Part shown: positions 35,318-44,765 of the stretch, piece by piece
Numbering within the stretch: the stretch's first letter is position 1
Layout of the letters: the number at the start of each line of letters is the position of its first letter
NCBI GenBank assembly: GCA_934132895.1
Contig: CAKPAG010000004.1
Coordinates: forward strand, 48,991 to 112,990
Source: an uncultured Clostridia bacterium
GTDB taxonomy: Bacteria; Bacillota; Clostridia; TANB77; CAG-465
DNA: 64,000 nucleotides
Direction: 5' to 3'
Notes under the pieces: generated by a model
Database searches by the model: none
The model's input: the letters and a program-made list of their open reading frames with translations, nothing else
Told to the model about the DNA's origin: nothing
Position numbers and translations under genes: made by a program

Positions 35318-36583
35318 ATGGAAGAAGTAAAAAACTTTTTTAATATATCAGATAATGTGATTAAAGAAACTTTAAATTCTGAAGAAAATATAAAAGAAAT
35401 ATTTAAAGATATTGATAAAAAGGCAATGTATAATACAGCAAAAGTTATGAGTGCATTTAAGAAGTATAATCTTTCTGCTATGCATTTCGGTAAAACAACA
35501 GGATATGGGTACGATGATCCTGGGCGTGAGGTAATAGAAAAAATATATGCTGAAATATTTAATACGGAAGATAGTTTAGTAAGGGTACAGTTTGTAAATG
35601 GAACACATGCAATTGCAACAGCTCTTAAAGCATTACTTATGCCAAATGATACAATGCTTGCAATATCAGGTAGACCTTATGATACGCTTTGTGAAGTAAT
35701 AGGAATAAAGGAGAATTCCTTATCTCTTAAAAACTATGGAGTAAAATATGATGAAATAGAACTTCTAGAGGATGGGAATTTTGATGAAGAAAAAATACTT
35801 GAATATTTAAAACATAACAAAGTAAAACTAATACATATTCAAAGATCAAAAGGATACGCTTTAAGAAAATCGCTATATATAGCAGATATTGAAAAAATAA
35901 TAACAAAGATAAGAATGATAGATAAAGATGTTATAATCATGGTAGATAACTGTTATGGAGAATTTGTGGAAGAAAAGGAACCAACAGATGTAGGGGCAGA
36001 TATAGTATGTGGTAGTTTAATTAAAAATATTGGCGGTGGACTTTGTGAAACAGGTGCATATATTGCTGGAAAAGAAAATTTAATTAAATTGTGTGCTGAA
36101 ACTTTAACTTGTCCAGGTATTGGGAAAGAGTGTGGAGCAACTTTAGATCAAAACAGGAACATATTACAAGGATTATTCTTAGCTCCATCTGTTGTAAAGA
36201 ATGCATTAAAGTCTGCGGTATTTGCAGCTAATTTGTTAGGCAATTTAGGTTTTGAAGTATATCCTAAATATGACGAAAAAAGAAGTGATATAATTCAGGC
36301 TATAAAATTAAATGAAAAAGAAAAATTAATAAAATTTATTCAAGGTATACAGTCTGCATCTCCAGTAGATAGTCATGTTACTCCAATGCCATGGGATATG
36401 CCAGGATATGAAGATCAAGTTATAATGGCAGCAGGAACATTTATCGATGGAGCCTCTATTGAACTTTCAGCAGATAGCCCTATAAGAGAACCATATGTTG
36501 CATATATGCAAGGTGGCCTTACATATGAATCAGCAAAACTTGCTATATGTATTGCGGTAGATAAAATGTTGGAGGAAAAATAG
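35318..36583 (+). CDS. Methionine gamma-lyase family PLP enzyme (YnbB-like)
   Basis: The 421-residue PLP protein belongs to the YnbB/aluminium-resistance family of gamma-lyase-like enzymes: SAMHFGKTTGYGYDDPGRE, VNGTHAIATALKALLMPND, IMVDNCYGEF, and the likely PLP Lys in GSLIKNIGGGL. Such proteins are thought to cleave C-S bonds, but the physiological substrate is unsettled. It is followed after two bases by the BaiN-like flavoprotein gene and shares its transcript. Confidence 0.87.
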   Translation: MEEVKNFFNISDNVIKETLNSEENIKEIFKDIDKKAMYNTAKVMSAFKKYNLSAMHFGKTTGYGYDDPGREVIEKIYAEIFNTEDSLVRVQFVNGTHAIATALKALLMPNDTMLAISGRPYDTLCEVIGIKENSLSLKNYGVKYDEIELLEDGNFDEEKILEYLKHNKVKLIHIQRSKGYALRKSLYIADIEKIITKIRMIDKDVIIMVDNCYGEFVEEKEPTDVGADIVCGSLIKNIGGGLCETGAYIAGKENLIKLCAETLTCPGIGKECGATLDQNRNILQGLFLAPSVVKNALKSAVFAANLLGNLGFEVYPKYDEKRSDIIQAIKLNEKEKLIKFIQGIQSASPVDSHVTPMPWDMPGYEDQVIMAAGTFIDGASIELSADSPIREPYVAYMQGGLTYESAKLAICIAVDKMLEEK

Positions 36584-36585
36584 TA

Positions 36586-37826
36586 GTGAAAGTAATAGTA
36601 GTTGGAGGTGGAGCTGCACGGAATGATGGCAGCTATAACCGCAGCAAGAGAAAATAATGAAGTTACTTTAATAGAAAAGACGTCTTCACTTGGAAACAAA
36701 ATAAAAATAACTGGAAAAGGTAGATGTAATTTAACCTTTGATGGAGATTTAGAAGATTTTAAAAGAAACATTGTAAAAAACTATAAATTCATGTACAGTT
36801 CATTTAATAATTTTACTAATAAAGATGTAGTAAGTTTCTTTGAAAGTCATGGAGTAAAGACAAAAGTGGAAAGAGGCGGAAGAATATTTCCAGTTTCAGA
36901 CAGTGCTTTAGACATAGTAAAAGCTTTAGAAAAAGAACTAAAAAAACAAAAAGTTAACATTTTATTAAATACTAGTATTAAAGAAGTTTTAACTTGCAAT
37001 AATATAGTTACAGGGATAAAACTTGAAAATGGGAAAAATCTAGAATGCGATAAATGTATAATTGCAACTGGAGGAAAAAGCTTTCCTAAAACAGGAAGTG
37101 TGGGAGATGGTTACAAGTTAGCTAAAAAACTAGGAATAGATATTGTAGATATAACACCTGGGCTTGTACCACTTAGAAGTAATGATAAAGAAGTAAAAGA
37201 GTTACAAGGACTATCTTTGAAAAATGTATCTTTTAAATTAATAGATGAAAACAAAACAATTTATGAAGATTTTGGAGAGCTTATGTTTGCACATTTTGGA
37301 CTGACGGGACCAGTTGTACTTAGTTCAAGTAGTGTTTTAAATAGGATAGATAACTTAAAAGAAAAATTAAAGTTAGGTAAAATATTTGCTATAATTGATT
37401 TAAAGCCAGCTCTTTCTTTTGAAGTATTAGACAAAAGAATATGTAGAGATTTTGAAAAATATACAAATAAGGAGTTTAAAAACAGTTTAAATGATTTGTT
37501 ACCACAAAAGCTAATTCCAGTAATAATTAAGAATTCAGCCATAGATGAAAACAAAAAAGTAAATCAAATAACTAAAGAGGAAAGAAAAAGATTAACTGAA
37601 TGTATTAAAAATTTAAGGGTTAATATATCAGATTTAATGCCTTTAGAATTAGCTATAATTACTTGCGGTGGAATAAATGTAAAAGAAATAAATCCTAAAA
37701 CTATGGAATCTAAAAAAATAAGCGGGTTATACTTTTGTCGGAGAAATATTGGACATAGATGCATACACTGGAGGATATAATTTACAAATAGCTTTTTCTA
37801 CTGCAGTAGCTGCTGGTAAAAATTAA
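36586..37826 (+). CDS. HI0933/BaiN-like flavoprotein, needs two +1 shifts at CGG
   Basis: FAD/NAD(P)-dependent oxidoreductase of the HI0933/YhiN/BaiN family. GTG 36586 follows GGAGG and reads MKVIVVGGGAA, then an in-frame CGG at codon 12 breaks the frame in the middle of the Rossmann GxGxxG. Skipping the C gives GGGAAGMMAAITAA and continues through GKGRCNLTFDG and ATGGKSFPKTGSVGDG. A second in-frame CGG at 37739 breaks the conserved C-terminus; skipping its C gives GLYFCGEILDIDAYTGGYN and a natural end at TAA 37824-37826. The corrected length is 412 residues, normal for the family. Both glycines are highly conserved. Confidence 0.9.
36619..36622 (+). other. CGG(A) +1 frameshift site 1 in the BaiN-like gene
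   Basis: GCT GCA CGG AAT is the zero frame. Skipping C 36619 gives GCA GGA ATG ATG and completes the GxGxxG. Confidence 0.78.
37739..37742 (+). other. CGG(A) +1 frameshift site 2 in the BaiN-like gene
   Basis: TTT TGT CGG AGA is the zero frame. Skipping C 37739 gives TGT GGA GAA ATA, the conserved FCGEILD. Confidence 0.78.
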
Positions 37827-37875
37827 AAGGTAAAACAAATATATTATTTAAATAAAAATTAGGGAGGTTATGAAA

Positions 37876-39036
37876 ATGGAAGAAAAAATAATGTTTAGTG
37901 AAAAAAAATCTACACCAAAAATATTAATAGTATTAGTTATAGCCGTAATTGGAGGTTTGATAGGAAGTCTTTTTACATATGTAGCTTTAGATAAGAAGAT
38001 TGAAAATCTAACTGGTACAAATTCTAATGGAACTACAAAATCATATGAGATAAGTAGTGTAGAAAACCCAGTTGTAGCTATTGCTGAAAATGTTGGACCA
38101 TCAATTGTTGGGGTAAAAGTAAATTATGTTTCTCAAAATATGTTTGGTTCACTTTCAGAAGCTGATGAAGAAGGTTCTGGAATTATATACAAAGAAGATG
38201 GATATATTATAACAAACTATCATGTAATAGAATCTGCTATAAATAATTCTACCGCTAAAGTTGTTGTAACTTTTGCAAATAGTGAAGAAGAGGTAGATGC
38301 TAAAATTATAGGTGGAGATAAAACAACAGACTTAGCAGTTATAAAAATAGAAAAAACAGGACTTACAGCAGCTAAAATAGGTAAATCATCAGACTTAAAA
38401 GTAGGTGAATTAGCAGTAGCAATTGGTAACCCTTTAGGTCAAGAGTTTGCAGGAAGTGTAACTGTTGGATATGTTTCAGCTTTAAACAGAAAAATTACAA
38501 CTGATGGAAGAACATATAAACTAATACAAACTGATGCAGCAATAAACCCTGGAAACAGTGGAGGCGCTTTGGTAAATTCTAAAGGAGAAGTAATAGGAAT
38601 AAATACTGTAAAAATTGGTGCAACAGAAGTAGAAGGTCTAGGGTTCGCAATTCCAACTGATGATGCAATAACAATAATAGACGAATTAATGTCAAAAGGA
38701 CAAATTGAAAGACCTTTAATTGGTATATCAGGAATAGATCTAGATAGTACTACAGCTAAAAGAAATAATTTACAAGAAGGAATATATATAGCTCAAGTAG
38801 CTTCTAATTCCCCAGCATCACAAGCAGGACTTCAAAAAGGTGATATAATTATAGGAGTAGATGATAAGGAAATAAAAACTATGGAGCAACTTAATGAGTA
38901 CAAAAATACTAAAAAAATTGGTGATAAGATAAAACTAAAAATAGTTCGTGCTTCAAAAGAACAAGAAGTAGAATTAACTTTAGCAAGTGACACAACAGTT
39001 ACATTTAATACTTCAACAAGTTCTAATAGCAGATAA
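37876..39036 (+). CDS. HtrA/DegP-like serine protease
   Basis: The 386-residue membrane-anchored protease has an N-terminal helix (ILIVLVIAVIGGLIGSLF) and an extracellular trypsin-like domain with the catalytic His in ITNYHVIE, Asp in TTDLAVIKIE and Ser in NPGNSGGALV, followed by one PDZ domain (about 290-380; VASNSPASQAGLQKGDIII). It degrades misfolded exported proteins in this family. ATG 37876 is chosen because it lies eight bases after GGAGG; the ATG at 37870 is too close. Confidence 0.93.
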   Translation: MEEKIMFSEKKSTPKILIVLVIAVIGGLIGSLFTYVALDKKIENLTGTNSNGTTKSYEISSVENPVVAIAENVGPSIVGVKVNYVSQNMFGSLSEADEEGSGIIYKEDGYIITNYHVIESAINNSTAKVVVTFANSEEEVDAKIIGGDKTTDLAVIKIEKTGLTAAKIGKSSDLKVGELAVAIGNPLGQEFAGSVTVGYVSALNRKITTDGRTYKLIQTDAAINPGNSGGALVNSKGEVIGINTVKIGATEVEGLGFAIPTDDAITIIDELMSKGQIERPLIGISGIDLDSTTAKRNNLQEGIYIAQVASNSPASQAGLQKGDIIIGVDDKEIKTMEQLNEYKNTKKIGDKIKLKIVRASKEQEVELTLASDTTVTFNTSTSSNSR

Positions 39037-39045
39037 TATAACAAA

Positions 39046-39077
39046 TAAACCAGTATGCCAAAAAACATACTGGTTTA
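39046..39077. terminator. Bidirectional terminator between htrA and the NADAR-like gene
   Basis: AAACCAGTATG pairs with CATACTGGTTT. Confidence 0.85.
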
Positions 39078-39086
39078 AGTTTTACA

Positions 39087-39659
39087 TTAAAACTTTTTTC
39101 GTAAACGAAGAAGTTGGGATATATATTCCTCTTCAGTTAGCAAAGTTTCTTTTTTATCGTGACAGCCAATGTTATGAACAAGATACTTATCTTTAGTTCT
39201 TTTTAAAAATTCCCTAAATAAAATATTTTGTTCAAAAAGCTTATCATAAGCCATAGTGATTAAATCTGTATAATCGAGAGCCTCTCTTTTTATTTCCTTA
39301 CCAAGCCAAAAAACAGTTTGAGTTTTCCTCCAATCTCTAAGCATACGCCTCATTTTATATGCCATCATGCCAGAGTATTCAGAATATATTTTTTCTTGTA
39401 TAAGAATATCTGGCTCACGTAGAGATTGAATAAAACTTTCCATAGAAAGACAAGTTAGGTTATCATTTTTACCCCCAATTTTGAATTTGTGTGGAAATAA
39501 ATTTGAAAGTGGAGCTGTCTTTTCGTCTTTATACGATATATCAATCGTATCATCATCTGTACTTTTCCAATCACAAACGGTACAACTGAAATTACGTTTT
39601 ACCATTGAATTATACATTTCTGTAGCAGTACATCCACATTTTGGACAAATTTTAGCCAT
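39087..39659 (-). CDS. NADAR-like protein with N-terminal zinc ribbon
   Basis: The 190-residue protein begins with a Cys4 ribbon (ICPKCGC...CTVCDWK). The remaining domain has LTCLSMESFIQSLREPD, a central Arg/Trp-rich helix and a C-terminal FLKRTKDKYLVHNIGCHDKKETLLTEEEYI, resembling the NADAR (DUF1768) fold. Known NADAR proteins act on ADP-ribosyl or riboflavin-pathway N-glycosides. The assignment rests on pattern similarity, so activity is uncertain. The start follows AGGAGG. Confidence 0.55.
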   Translation of the reverse strand: MAKICPKCGCTATEMYNSMVKRNFSCTVCDWKSTDDDTIDISYKDEKTAPLSNLFPHKFKIGGKNDNLTCLSMESFIQSLREPDILIQEKIYSEYSGMMAYKMRRMLRDWRKTQTVFWLGKEIKREALDYTDLITMAYDKLFEQNILFREFLKRTKDKYLVHNIGCHDKKETLLTEEEYISQLLRLRKKF

Positions 39660-39858
39660 AATATAATTTCCTCCTTTAATTAAAGTTTGATATATAAATA
39701 TTTTTAAGTATTATATCACAATTTTATGAAAAGTCAAGATGACTTTTGTTAAGTATTTTCTGCATTTTTAAATTAAAAAAGTGATAGTACAAATATTATT
39801 AAATAATTAGCACTAACACATCTTTAATTAATTACATTATAACATAAAAAATGATTTT

Positions 39859-40548
39859 TTATTTAATTTCTTCTTTTAAGTCAGGATATGCCTTGATAAA
39901 TTCTATTGTTTTACCTTTTCCATTTTCATCTTCATAATAGTAAATATATGAATCTTTTGTTTCTTTTTTTAATCTTACATTTATTAATCTGACAATAGAA
40001 CAATTACCGTTATATATTTTATTAAAGTTTTTATCAATGTCTTTTATAAACGGTGCATTTTCTTTTCTTGCTTCATTAAATACTTTTATATAAACATCAG
40101 CAATTTCTCTATTTTTATTTAATTCTTCTTGTAATTTTTTATTTATTTCTAATTTATCTACGTTGTCAACAGAAGATAAGATAGAAGTGGATGTATTTAT
40201 ATTTACAGCACTACCTATTTCTGGAATAAATGTTAGCTTTACCGCCCAATAATTATCACCTTCTTTTATAACTGCAGTTTGCTTAGCATATTCATATTTT
40301 GATAACCATTTAATTAAGTTATATATACAATATATTATATAAGTTATAGCACCAACCAAAATAATAGGCCATAGAAAATCTAGTAAATCTCCTAATCCTA
40401 TTAAAAGTAAAAAAATGGGTCCGAATAAAGCAATGCAAAATGCTAATGATATGTATATAATCACCATTCTAATTTTTGTATTAGGATCTTTATCAGTATA
40501 GCAGTTATTCTTTATTGCTTCTTCTTTATTATACATAAATACTTTCAT
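39859..40548 (-). CDS. Membrane protein of unknown function
   Basis: The 229-residue protein has two to three membrane helices at about 28-47 and 55-85 and a soluble C-terminal half with alternating charged helices and a beta segment (SYIYYYEDENGKGKTIEFI). The start follows GGAGGTG. A 140-base spacer separates it from the next upstream minus-strand gene. No family is recognised. Confidence 0.68.
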   Translation of the reverse strand: MKVFMYNKEEAIKNNCYTDKDPNTKIRMVIIYISLAFCIALFGPIFLLLIGLGDLLDFLWPIILVGAITYIIYCIYNLIKWLSKYEYAKQTAVIKEGDNYWAVKLTFIPEIGSAVNINTSTSILSSVDNVDKLEINKKLQEELNKNREIADVYIKVFNEARKENAPFIKDIDKNFNKIYNGNCSIVRLINVRLKKETKDSYIYYYEDENGKGKTIEFIKAYPDLKEEIK

Positions 40549-40657
40549 AAATTACACCTCCACTATAATTATATCAGAAAAAAAATTGATTTACAATCTC
40601 CATTAGAATTGTCAAGTATGTAGAGATTATGCATATTTAAAATAATGGGCAATAAAA

Positions 40658-40686
40658 TAAGTTCCCTTTTTAAAGAGAACTTATAA
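40658..40686 (-). terminator. Terminator of the 40693 gene
   Basis: ATAAGTTC...CTTT and AAAG...GAACTTAT form a stem just past the stop on the minus strand. Confidence 0.65.
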
Positions 40687-40692
40687 AAAATG

Positions 40693-41049
40693 TTACCATT
40701 TTTTCCGTCTGTGTGGTTTGATATGAGGTGGTCTAAATTTAGGAGTAGTTACCTTAGCAATGCCTATTATCATATTAAATACAATACATACTAGCTTATA
40801 TAGAAGAAGTCCAGGTAAAGAAAGTACATAAAGGCAAGTATTTAATATTATAGTTTTCTTGTTAGTAGCTTTTAAGTTATTTTTGCTATACATATTTGAG
40901 TATAAAATTGATATTGGTACATACAAAAATAACGAAAATGTAGTCTCAGAAATGTTAAAGATTATTGTGCATATACTCAGTAATGAAACTGCCCCAAGAA
41001 CTACTTTGAACCATATTGTGTCCACAACCATTTTTTTGAAATCATTCAT
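40693..41049 (-). CDS. Small membrane protein with basic C-terminus
   Basis: The 118-residue protein has about three membrane helices and a strongly basic tail (FRPPHIKPHRRKKW). The penultimate region contains an in-frame CGG read as Arg; skipping its C would carry translation through the terminator, so triplet reading is preferred. The start follows ACGGAGG. Function unknown. Confidence 0.65.
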   Translation of the reverse strand: MNDFKKMVVDTIWFKVVLGAVSLLSICTIIFNISETTFSLFLYVPISILYSNMYSKNNLKATNKKTIILNTCLYVLSLPGLLLYKLVCIVFNMIIGIAKVTTPKFRPPHIKPHRRKKW

Positions 41050-41213
41050 TTCAAATTCCTCCGTTTTTAAAATTATAAAAATTTAATAAATATATTATAT
41101 AGTTATATTATATCATTTTTTAAAAATTATGTCAATTTTAGCTACAATGTATCAAAATATAATAGATTTAAGTTAAATTTGATATCAACTTTAAGAATTT
41201 TTTCTAAAAAATA

Positions 41214-41242
41214 TTGCATAGTTTGAAATTATGTAGTATACT
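41214..41242 (+). promoter_or_regulatory. Promoter of the 41332 gene
   Basis: TTGCAT-17-TATACT, followed by a short palindrome (GTATACTATTTTTAGTATA). Confidence 0.62.
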
Positions 41243-41331
41243 ATTTTTAGTATAGAGTTATTTTGGTAATTGTCTATACTTTAAAGAAAGGTGTTAAATT
41301 TCAAAATTAAAATTTAAGGAGTGTATATTAA

Positions 41332-42357
41332 ATGGTAAGTGATAAAGAAGTAAAAACTGTAGTTTCACCATTTGCGGTGAGAGAAAATGAAGTAAAAGTT
41401 TTTGATGGGAAAGAAGGATTTGCCTCAATTAATCAGGTAGTATTCAAAATGGATATGGGCTATATAAACGAATACCATATAAAAGCATTAGAAGTTGTAA
41501 ATGAATTTGGTTTTGTAACTTCTAGACAAGTAACACAAGTACTTGATGTAAGAGGAAAATTAAACGATATTGAAGAAGATAAAAAACAAAATAAAGTAGC
41601 AAAGTGGTTAGAAGATTTAACAAAATCTAAAGTAATAGCTCGTTATTTCTTCCAAAGTGAATCTGGAAAAAGTTCATATAGAGCATATGCTATGGATAAG
41701 ATTGCAACATATATATTAAAACAAAGAAATATTCCTACAACTTGGCAACCAACAGATAATACAAAACCAGCATATGCTGTAAAAAGGAAATTAGCTGGTA
41801 ACCAAATTATAATCGCATATATGCAAAAAGTTGCTGCTTTTGAAGAAGTTAACCCAAATATATTATTATTTTCAAAAAAATATAATGTAAAATTTAAACC
41901 AACTGGTGGAATGGTAACTTTAAAAAATGGTGCTGATGAGTTAAACTTTGTATTTGAAGTTGTAAGAAGAAATGAAGATTGGCAAAATATGTTTGCTGAA
42001 AAAGTACAATTATATTCTGATTTTTATGAGAATTTTGCAAGAAATGACGCAGGTTTTTATAACCCACCACAAGTAGTTTTTGTTGGAGAAGATGTTCAAC
42101 ATATTGCTGAAATGTTTAGAATTATAAAAAAGGTAAGTACAACTTTGAAGGATGAAGATATGTATTTTACAACTGAACTTAAACATTTGGAACCAACTTT
42201 AGAAAATTCAATTAGTGTCTTTGAAGTAGATAATGATAGCAAAAAATATAAACTTGTTACAAAACATTTAGATATATTAAAACCAGGTGAATCTACTACA
42301 AATGGAAATAAACTAAATACTGATATGAAATTTAATTCTAACATGATAATTGAATAA
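41332..42357 (+). CDS. Winged-helix protein, possibly replication-relaxation-like
   Basis: The 341-residue protein has a predicted winged-helix region at about 45-115 (HIKALEVVNEFGFVTSRQV, WLEDLTKSKVIARYFF) and a larger alpha/beta domain with VVFVGEDVQHIAEMF near residue 245. The first part resembles the Replication-Relaxation family, which often acts in plasmid or conjugative DNA handling, but here it stands alone in the chromosome. There is no signal peptide. The start follows AAGGAG. Low-confidence assignment. Confidence 0.5.
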   Translation: MVSDKEVKTVVSPFAVRENEVKVFDGKEGFASINQVVFKMDMGYINEYHIKALEVVNEFGFVTSRQVTQVLDVRGKLNDIEEDKKQNKVAKWLEDLTKSKVIARYFFQSESGKSSYRAYAMDKIATYILKQRNIPTTWQPTDNTKPAYAVKRKLAGNQIIIAYMQKVAAFEEVNPNILLFSKKYNVKFKPTGGMVTLKNGADELNFVFEVVRRNEDWQNMFAEKVQLYSDFYENFARNDAGFYNPPQVVFVGEDVQHIAEMFRIIKKVSTTLKDEDMYFTTELKHLEPTLENSISVFEVDNDSKKYKLVTKHLDILKPGESTTNGNKLNTDMKFNSNMIIE

Positions 42358-42367
42358 AATAATAGTT

Positions 42368-42401
42368 TGAACTTTAAGAGTTAATTCTTGAAGTTCTTTT
42401 T
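42368..42401 (+). terminator. Intrinsic terminator
   Basis: GAACTTTAAGAG pairs with CTTGAAGTTC, followed by TTTTTT. Confidence 0.75.
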
Positions 42402-42434
42402 TCTTTAATTTATTGGAAATTTTTGTCTAAAACA

Positions 42435-42463
42435 TTGAAAACTTGAAACTATTGTTGTAAAAT
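42435..42463 (+). promoter_or_regulatory. Promoter of the glycolytic operon
   Basis: TTGAAA-17-TAAAAT, 32 bases before the gap start codon. Confidence 0.65.
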
Positions 42464-42494
42464 AGAAGTATAATTCATTAAGGAGGTATTTTGT

Positions 42495-43502
42495 ATGATA
42501 AAAGTAGGAATAAATGGATTTGGAAGAATTGGAAGACTTGTGATGAGAGCATCACTAGAAAGAGAAAACGTAGACGTTGTGGCAATCAATGATCCTTTCA
42601 TTGATTTAGACTATATGAAATATATGCTTACATATGATACTATTCATGGTAAATATGATGCAGATATTGAAGTTAAAGATGGAAATTTAGTTATAAACGG
42701 AAAAGAAGTTAAGGTATTTAACTGTAAAGATCCAAACGAAATTCCATGGGCTGAAGCTGGAGCAGAATATATAGTTGAGTCATCTGGTGTATTTACAACT
42801 ACAGATAAAGCTTGTGCTCACTTTACTGGTGGAGCTAAAAAAGTTGTTATTTCAGCACCATCAAAGGATGCAAAAATGTTTGTAATGGGAGTAAATGAGG
42901 ATGAATACACATCTGATATGAAAATTGTATCAAATGCATCTTGTACTACAAACTGTTTAGCACCTCTTGCTAAAGTAATAAATGACAATTTTGGTATAGA
43001 AGAAGGATTAATGACAACAGTTCATTCAACAACTGCAACACAAAAAACAGTTGATGGACCATCACATAAAGATTGGAGAGGTGGAAGAGCTGCTGCTGGT
43101 AACATTATACCATCTTCTACAGGTGCTGCTAAAGCTGTTGGTAAAGTTATTCCTGAACTTGATGGAAAACTTACTGGTATGTCATTTAGAGTTCCAACTT
43201 TAGATGTTTCAGTAGTTGATTTAACTTGTAGACTAAAAAAAGGTGCTTCATATGAAGAAATTGTAGCAGCTGTAAAAAAAGCTTGTGATACAAATCTAAA
43301 AGGAATAATGGATTGGACAGACGAAGATTTAGTTTCTTCTGATTTTATACACAATCCACATACTTCAATATTTGATGTTAAAGCAGGAATTGCTTTAAAT
43401 GACAATTTTGTAAAACTTGTATCTTGGTATGATAATGAATGGGGATATTCAAACAAAGTTGTTGATTTAATTGAGCATATGTATAAAGTTGATAATAAAT
43501 AG
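42495..43502 (+). CDS. gap: Glyceraldehyde-3-phosphate dehydrogenase
   Basis: The 335-residue enzyme oxidises glyceraldehyde-3-phosphate with NAD and phosphate. It has the NAD-binding VGINGFGRIGRLVMRA start, the catalytic Cys in SNASCTTNCLAPLAK, and the conserved SWYDNEWGYSNKVVDL end. It opens a glycolytic gene run. A hairpin at 43517 separates it from pgk and may make it the most abundant product. Confidence 0.97.
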   Translation: MIKVGINGFGRIGRLVMRASLERENVDVVAINDPFIDLDYMKYMLTYDTIHGKYDADIEVKDGNLVINGKEVKVFNCKDPNEIPWAEAGAEYIVESSGVFTTTDKACAHFTGGAKKVVISAPSKDAKMFVMGVNEDEYTSDMKIVSNASCTTNCLAPLAKVINDNFGIEEGLMTTVHSTTATQKTVDGPSHKDWRGGRAAAGNIIPSSTGAAKAVGKVIPELDGKLTGMSFRVPTLDVSVVDLTCRLKKGASYEEIVAAVKKACDTNLKGIMDWTDEDLVSSDFIHNPHTSIFDVKAGIALNDNFVKLVSWYDNEWGYSNKVVDLIEHMYKVDNK

Positions 43503-43516
43503 TTATAATGAGAATA

Positions 43517-43552
43517 AAAGGCTGGCTTTTGTAATTTAGTCAGCCTTCAAAT
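43517..43552 (+). terminator. Hairpin between gap and pgk
   Basis: AAAGGCTGGC pairs with GTCAGCCTT. It lacks a strong T-tract and may be an attenuator or an RNA-processing element that sets the gap/pgk ratio. Confidence 0.65.
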
Positions 43553-43571
43553 TAATAAATGGAGGCAATAT

Positions 43572-44753
43572 ATGTTAAATAAAAAAAGTGTTGAAGATAT
43601 AGATGTAAAATCTAAAAAAGTACTTGTAAGATGTGATTTTAACGTTCCTTTAGATAAAGAAACAGGAGAGATTACAAGTGATAAAAGAATAGTTGAATCT
43701 TTAAAAACTATTAAATATTTGATAGAACATAACGCCAAAATTATTCTTTGTTCACATATTGGAAAAACAGGACAAGGCAAGAGTTTGGAAAAAGTATCTA
43801 AAAGATTATCAGAACTTTTAGATAAGCAAGTTATATTTATAAAAGAAATATTTTCTGATGAAGCAAAAGATATAATTTCAAATATGAAAGATGGAGATGT
43901 TGTACTTTTAGAAAACACAAGAATGTTTGAAGAAGAAGAAAAAAATGATCCTGAATTTGCAAAAAAACTTGCTTCATATGCTGAAATTTTTGTAAATGAT
44001 GCATTTGGAACAGCTCATAGGGCACACGCTTCTACAGAAGGAGTAACTCATTTTCTTCCATCAGTATGTGGCTTTTTAATAAAAAAAGAAATAGATGCTT
44101 TAGATGGTGGAATAAACAATCCTAAAAGACCACTTGTAGCAATTGTAGGAGGATCAAAGGTTTCAAGCAAAATAGATGTATTAAATGCATTACTTGATAA
44201 AGTAGATACTCTTTTAATAGGTGGAGCTATGACTTATACTTTTGTTAAGGCACAAGGTGGAAAAATTGGAAAATCACTATGTGAGGATGATAAACTTCAA
44301 GTTGCTTTAGATATATTAAAAAAAGGACTTGATAAAAATGTTAGAATTTTACTCCCAGTAGACAATGTTATAGCTACTGAAATGACAAATGATGCAGATA
44401 CTTTAGTTACAAGTGTTAGTGAAATACCAGATGATTATATGGGACTTGATATTGGACCAAAAACAATTGATTTATATAAAGAGGAAATTAAAGTTGCTGG
44501 TACAGTTGTATGGAATGGTCCAGTCGGAGTATTTGAAATAGATAAATTTGCAAATGGAACAAAAGAAATTGCAACAGCAATGGCAAACTCTAGTGCTGTA
44601 ACTATAATAGGTGGAGGAGATAGTGCAGCAGCAGTAGAAAAAATAGGACTTGAAGATAAAATGTCACATGTTTCTACTGGTGGTGGTGCTTCTTTAGAGT
44701 TTATGGAAGGCAAAAAATTACCAGGAATTGAAGCTTTAGAAGATAAAGAGTAG
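43572..44753 (+). CDS. pgk: Phosphoglycerate kinase
   Basis: The 393-residue enzyme makes ATP from 1,3-bisphosphoglycerate. Visible motifs are VLVRCDFNVPLDKETGEI at the start, the substrate-binding RAHASTEG, VAIVGGSKVSSKI, and VWNGPVGVFEI with GGGDSAAAVEK in the nucleotide domain. Length is typical. It follows gap by 69 bases and precedes an unknown gene and tpiA. Confidence 0.97.
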   Translation: MLNKKSVEDIDVKSKKVLVRCDFNVPLDKETGEITSDKRIVESLKTIKYLIEHNAKIILCSHIGKTGQGKSLEKVSKRLSELLDKQVIFIKEIFSDEAKDIISNMKDGDVVLLENTRMFEEEEKNDPEFAKKLASYAEIFVNDAFGTAHRAHASTEGVTHFLPSVCGFLIKKEIDALDGGINNPKRPLVAIVGGSKVSSKIDVLNALLDKVDTLLIGGAMTYTFVKAQGGKIGKSLCEDDKLQVALDILKKGLDKNVRILLPVDNVIATEMTNDADTLVTSVSEIPDDYMGLDIGPKTIDLYKEEIKVAGTVVWNGPVGVFEIDKFANGTKEIATAMANSSAVTIIGGGDSAAAVEKIGLEDKMSHVSTGGGASLEFMEGKKLPGIEALEDKE

Positions 44754-44765
44754 GAAGGTATTACT

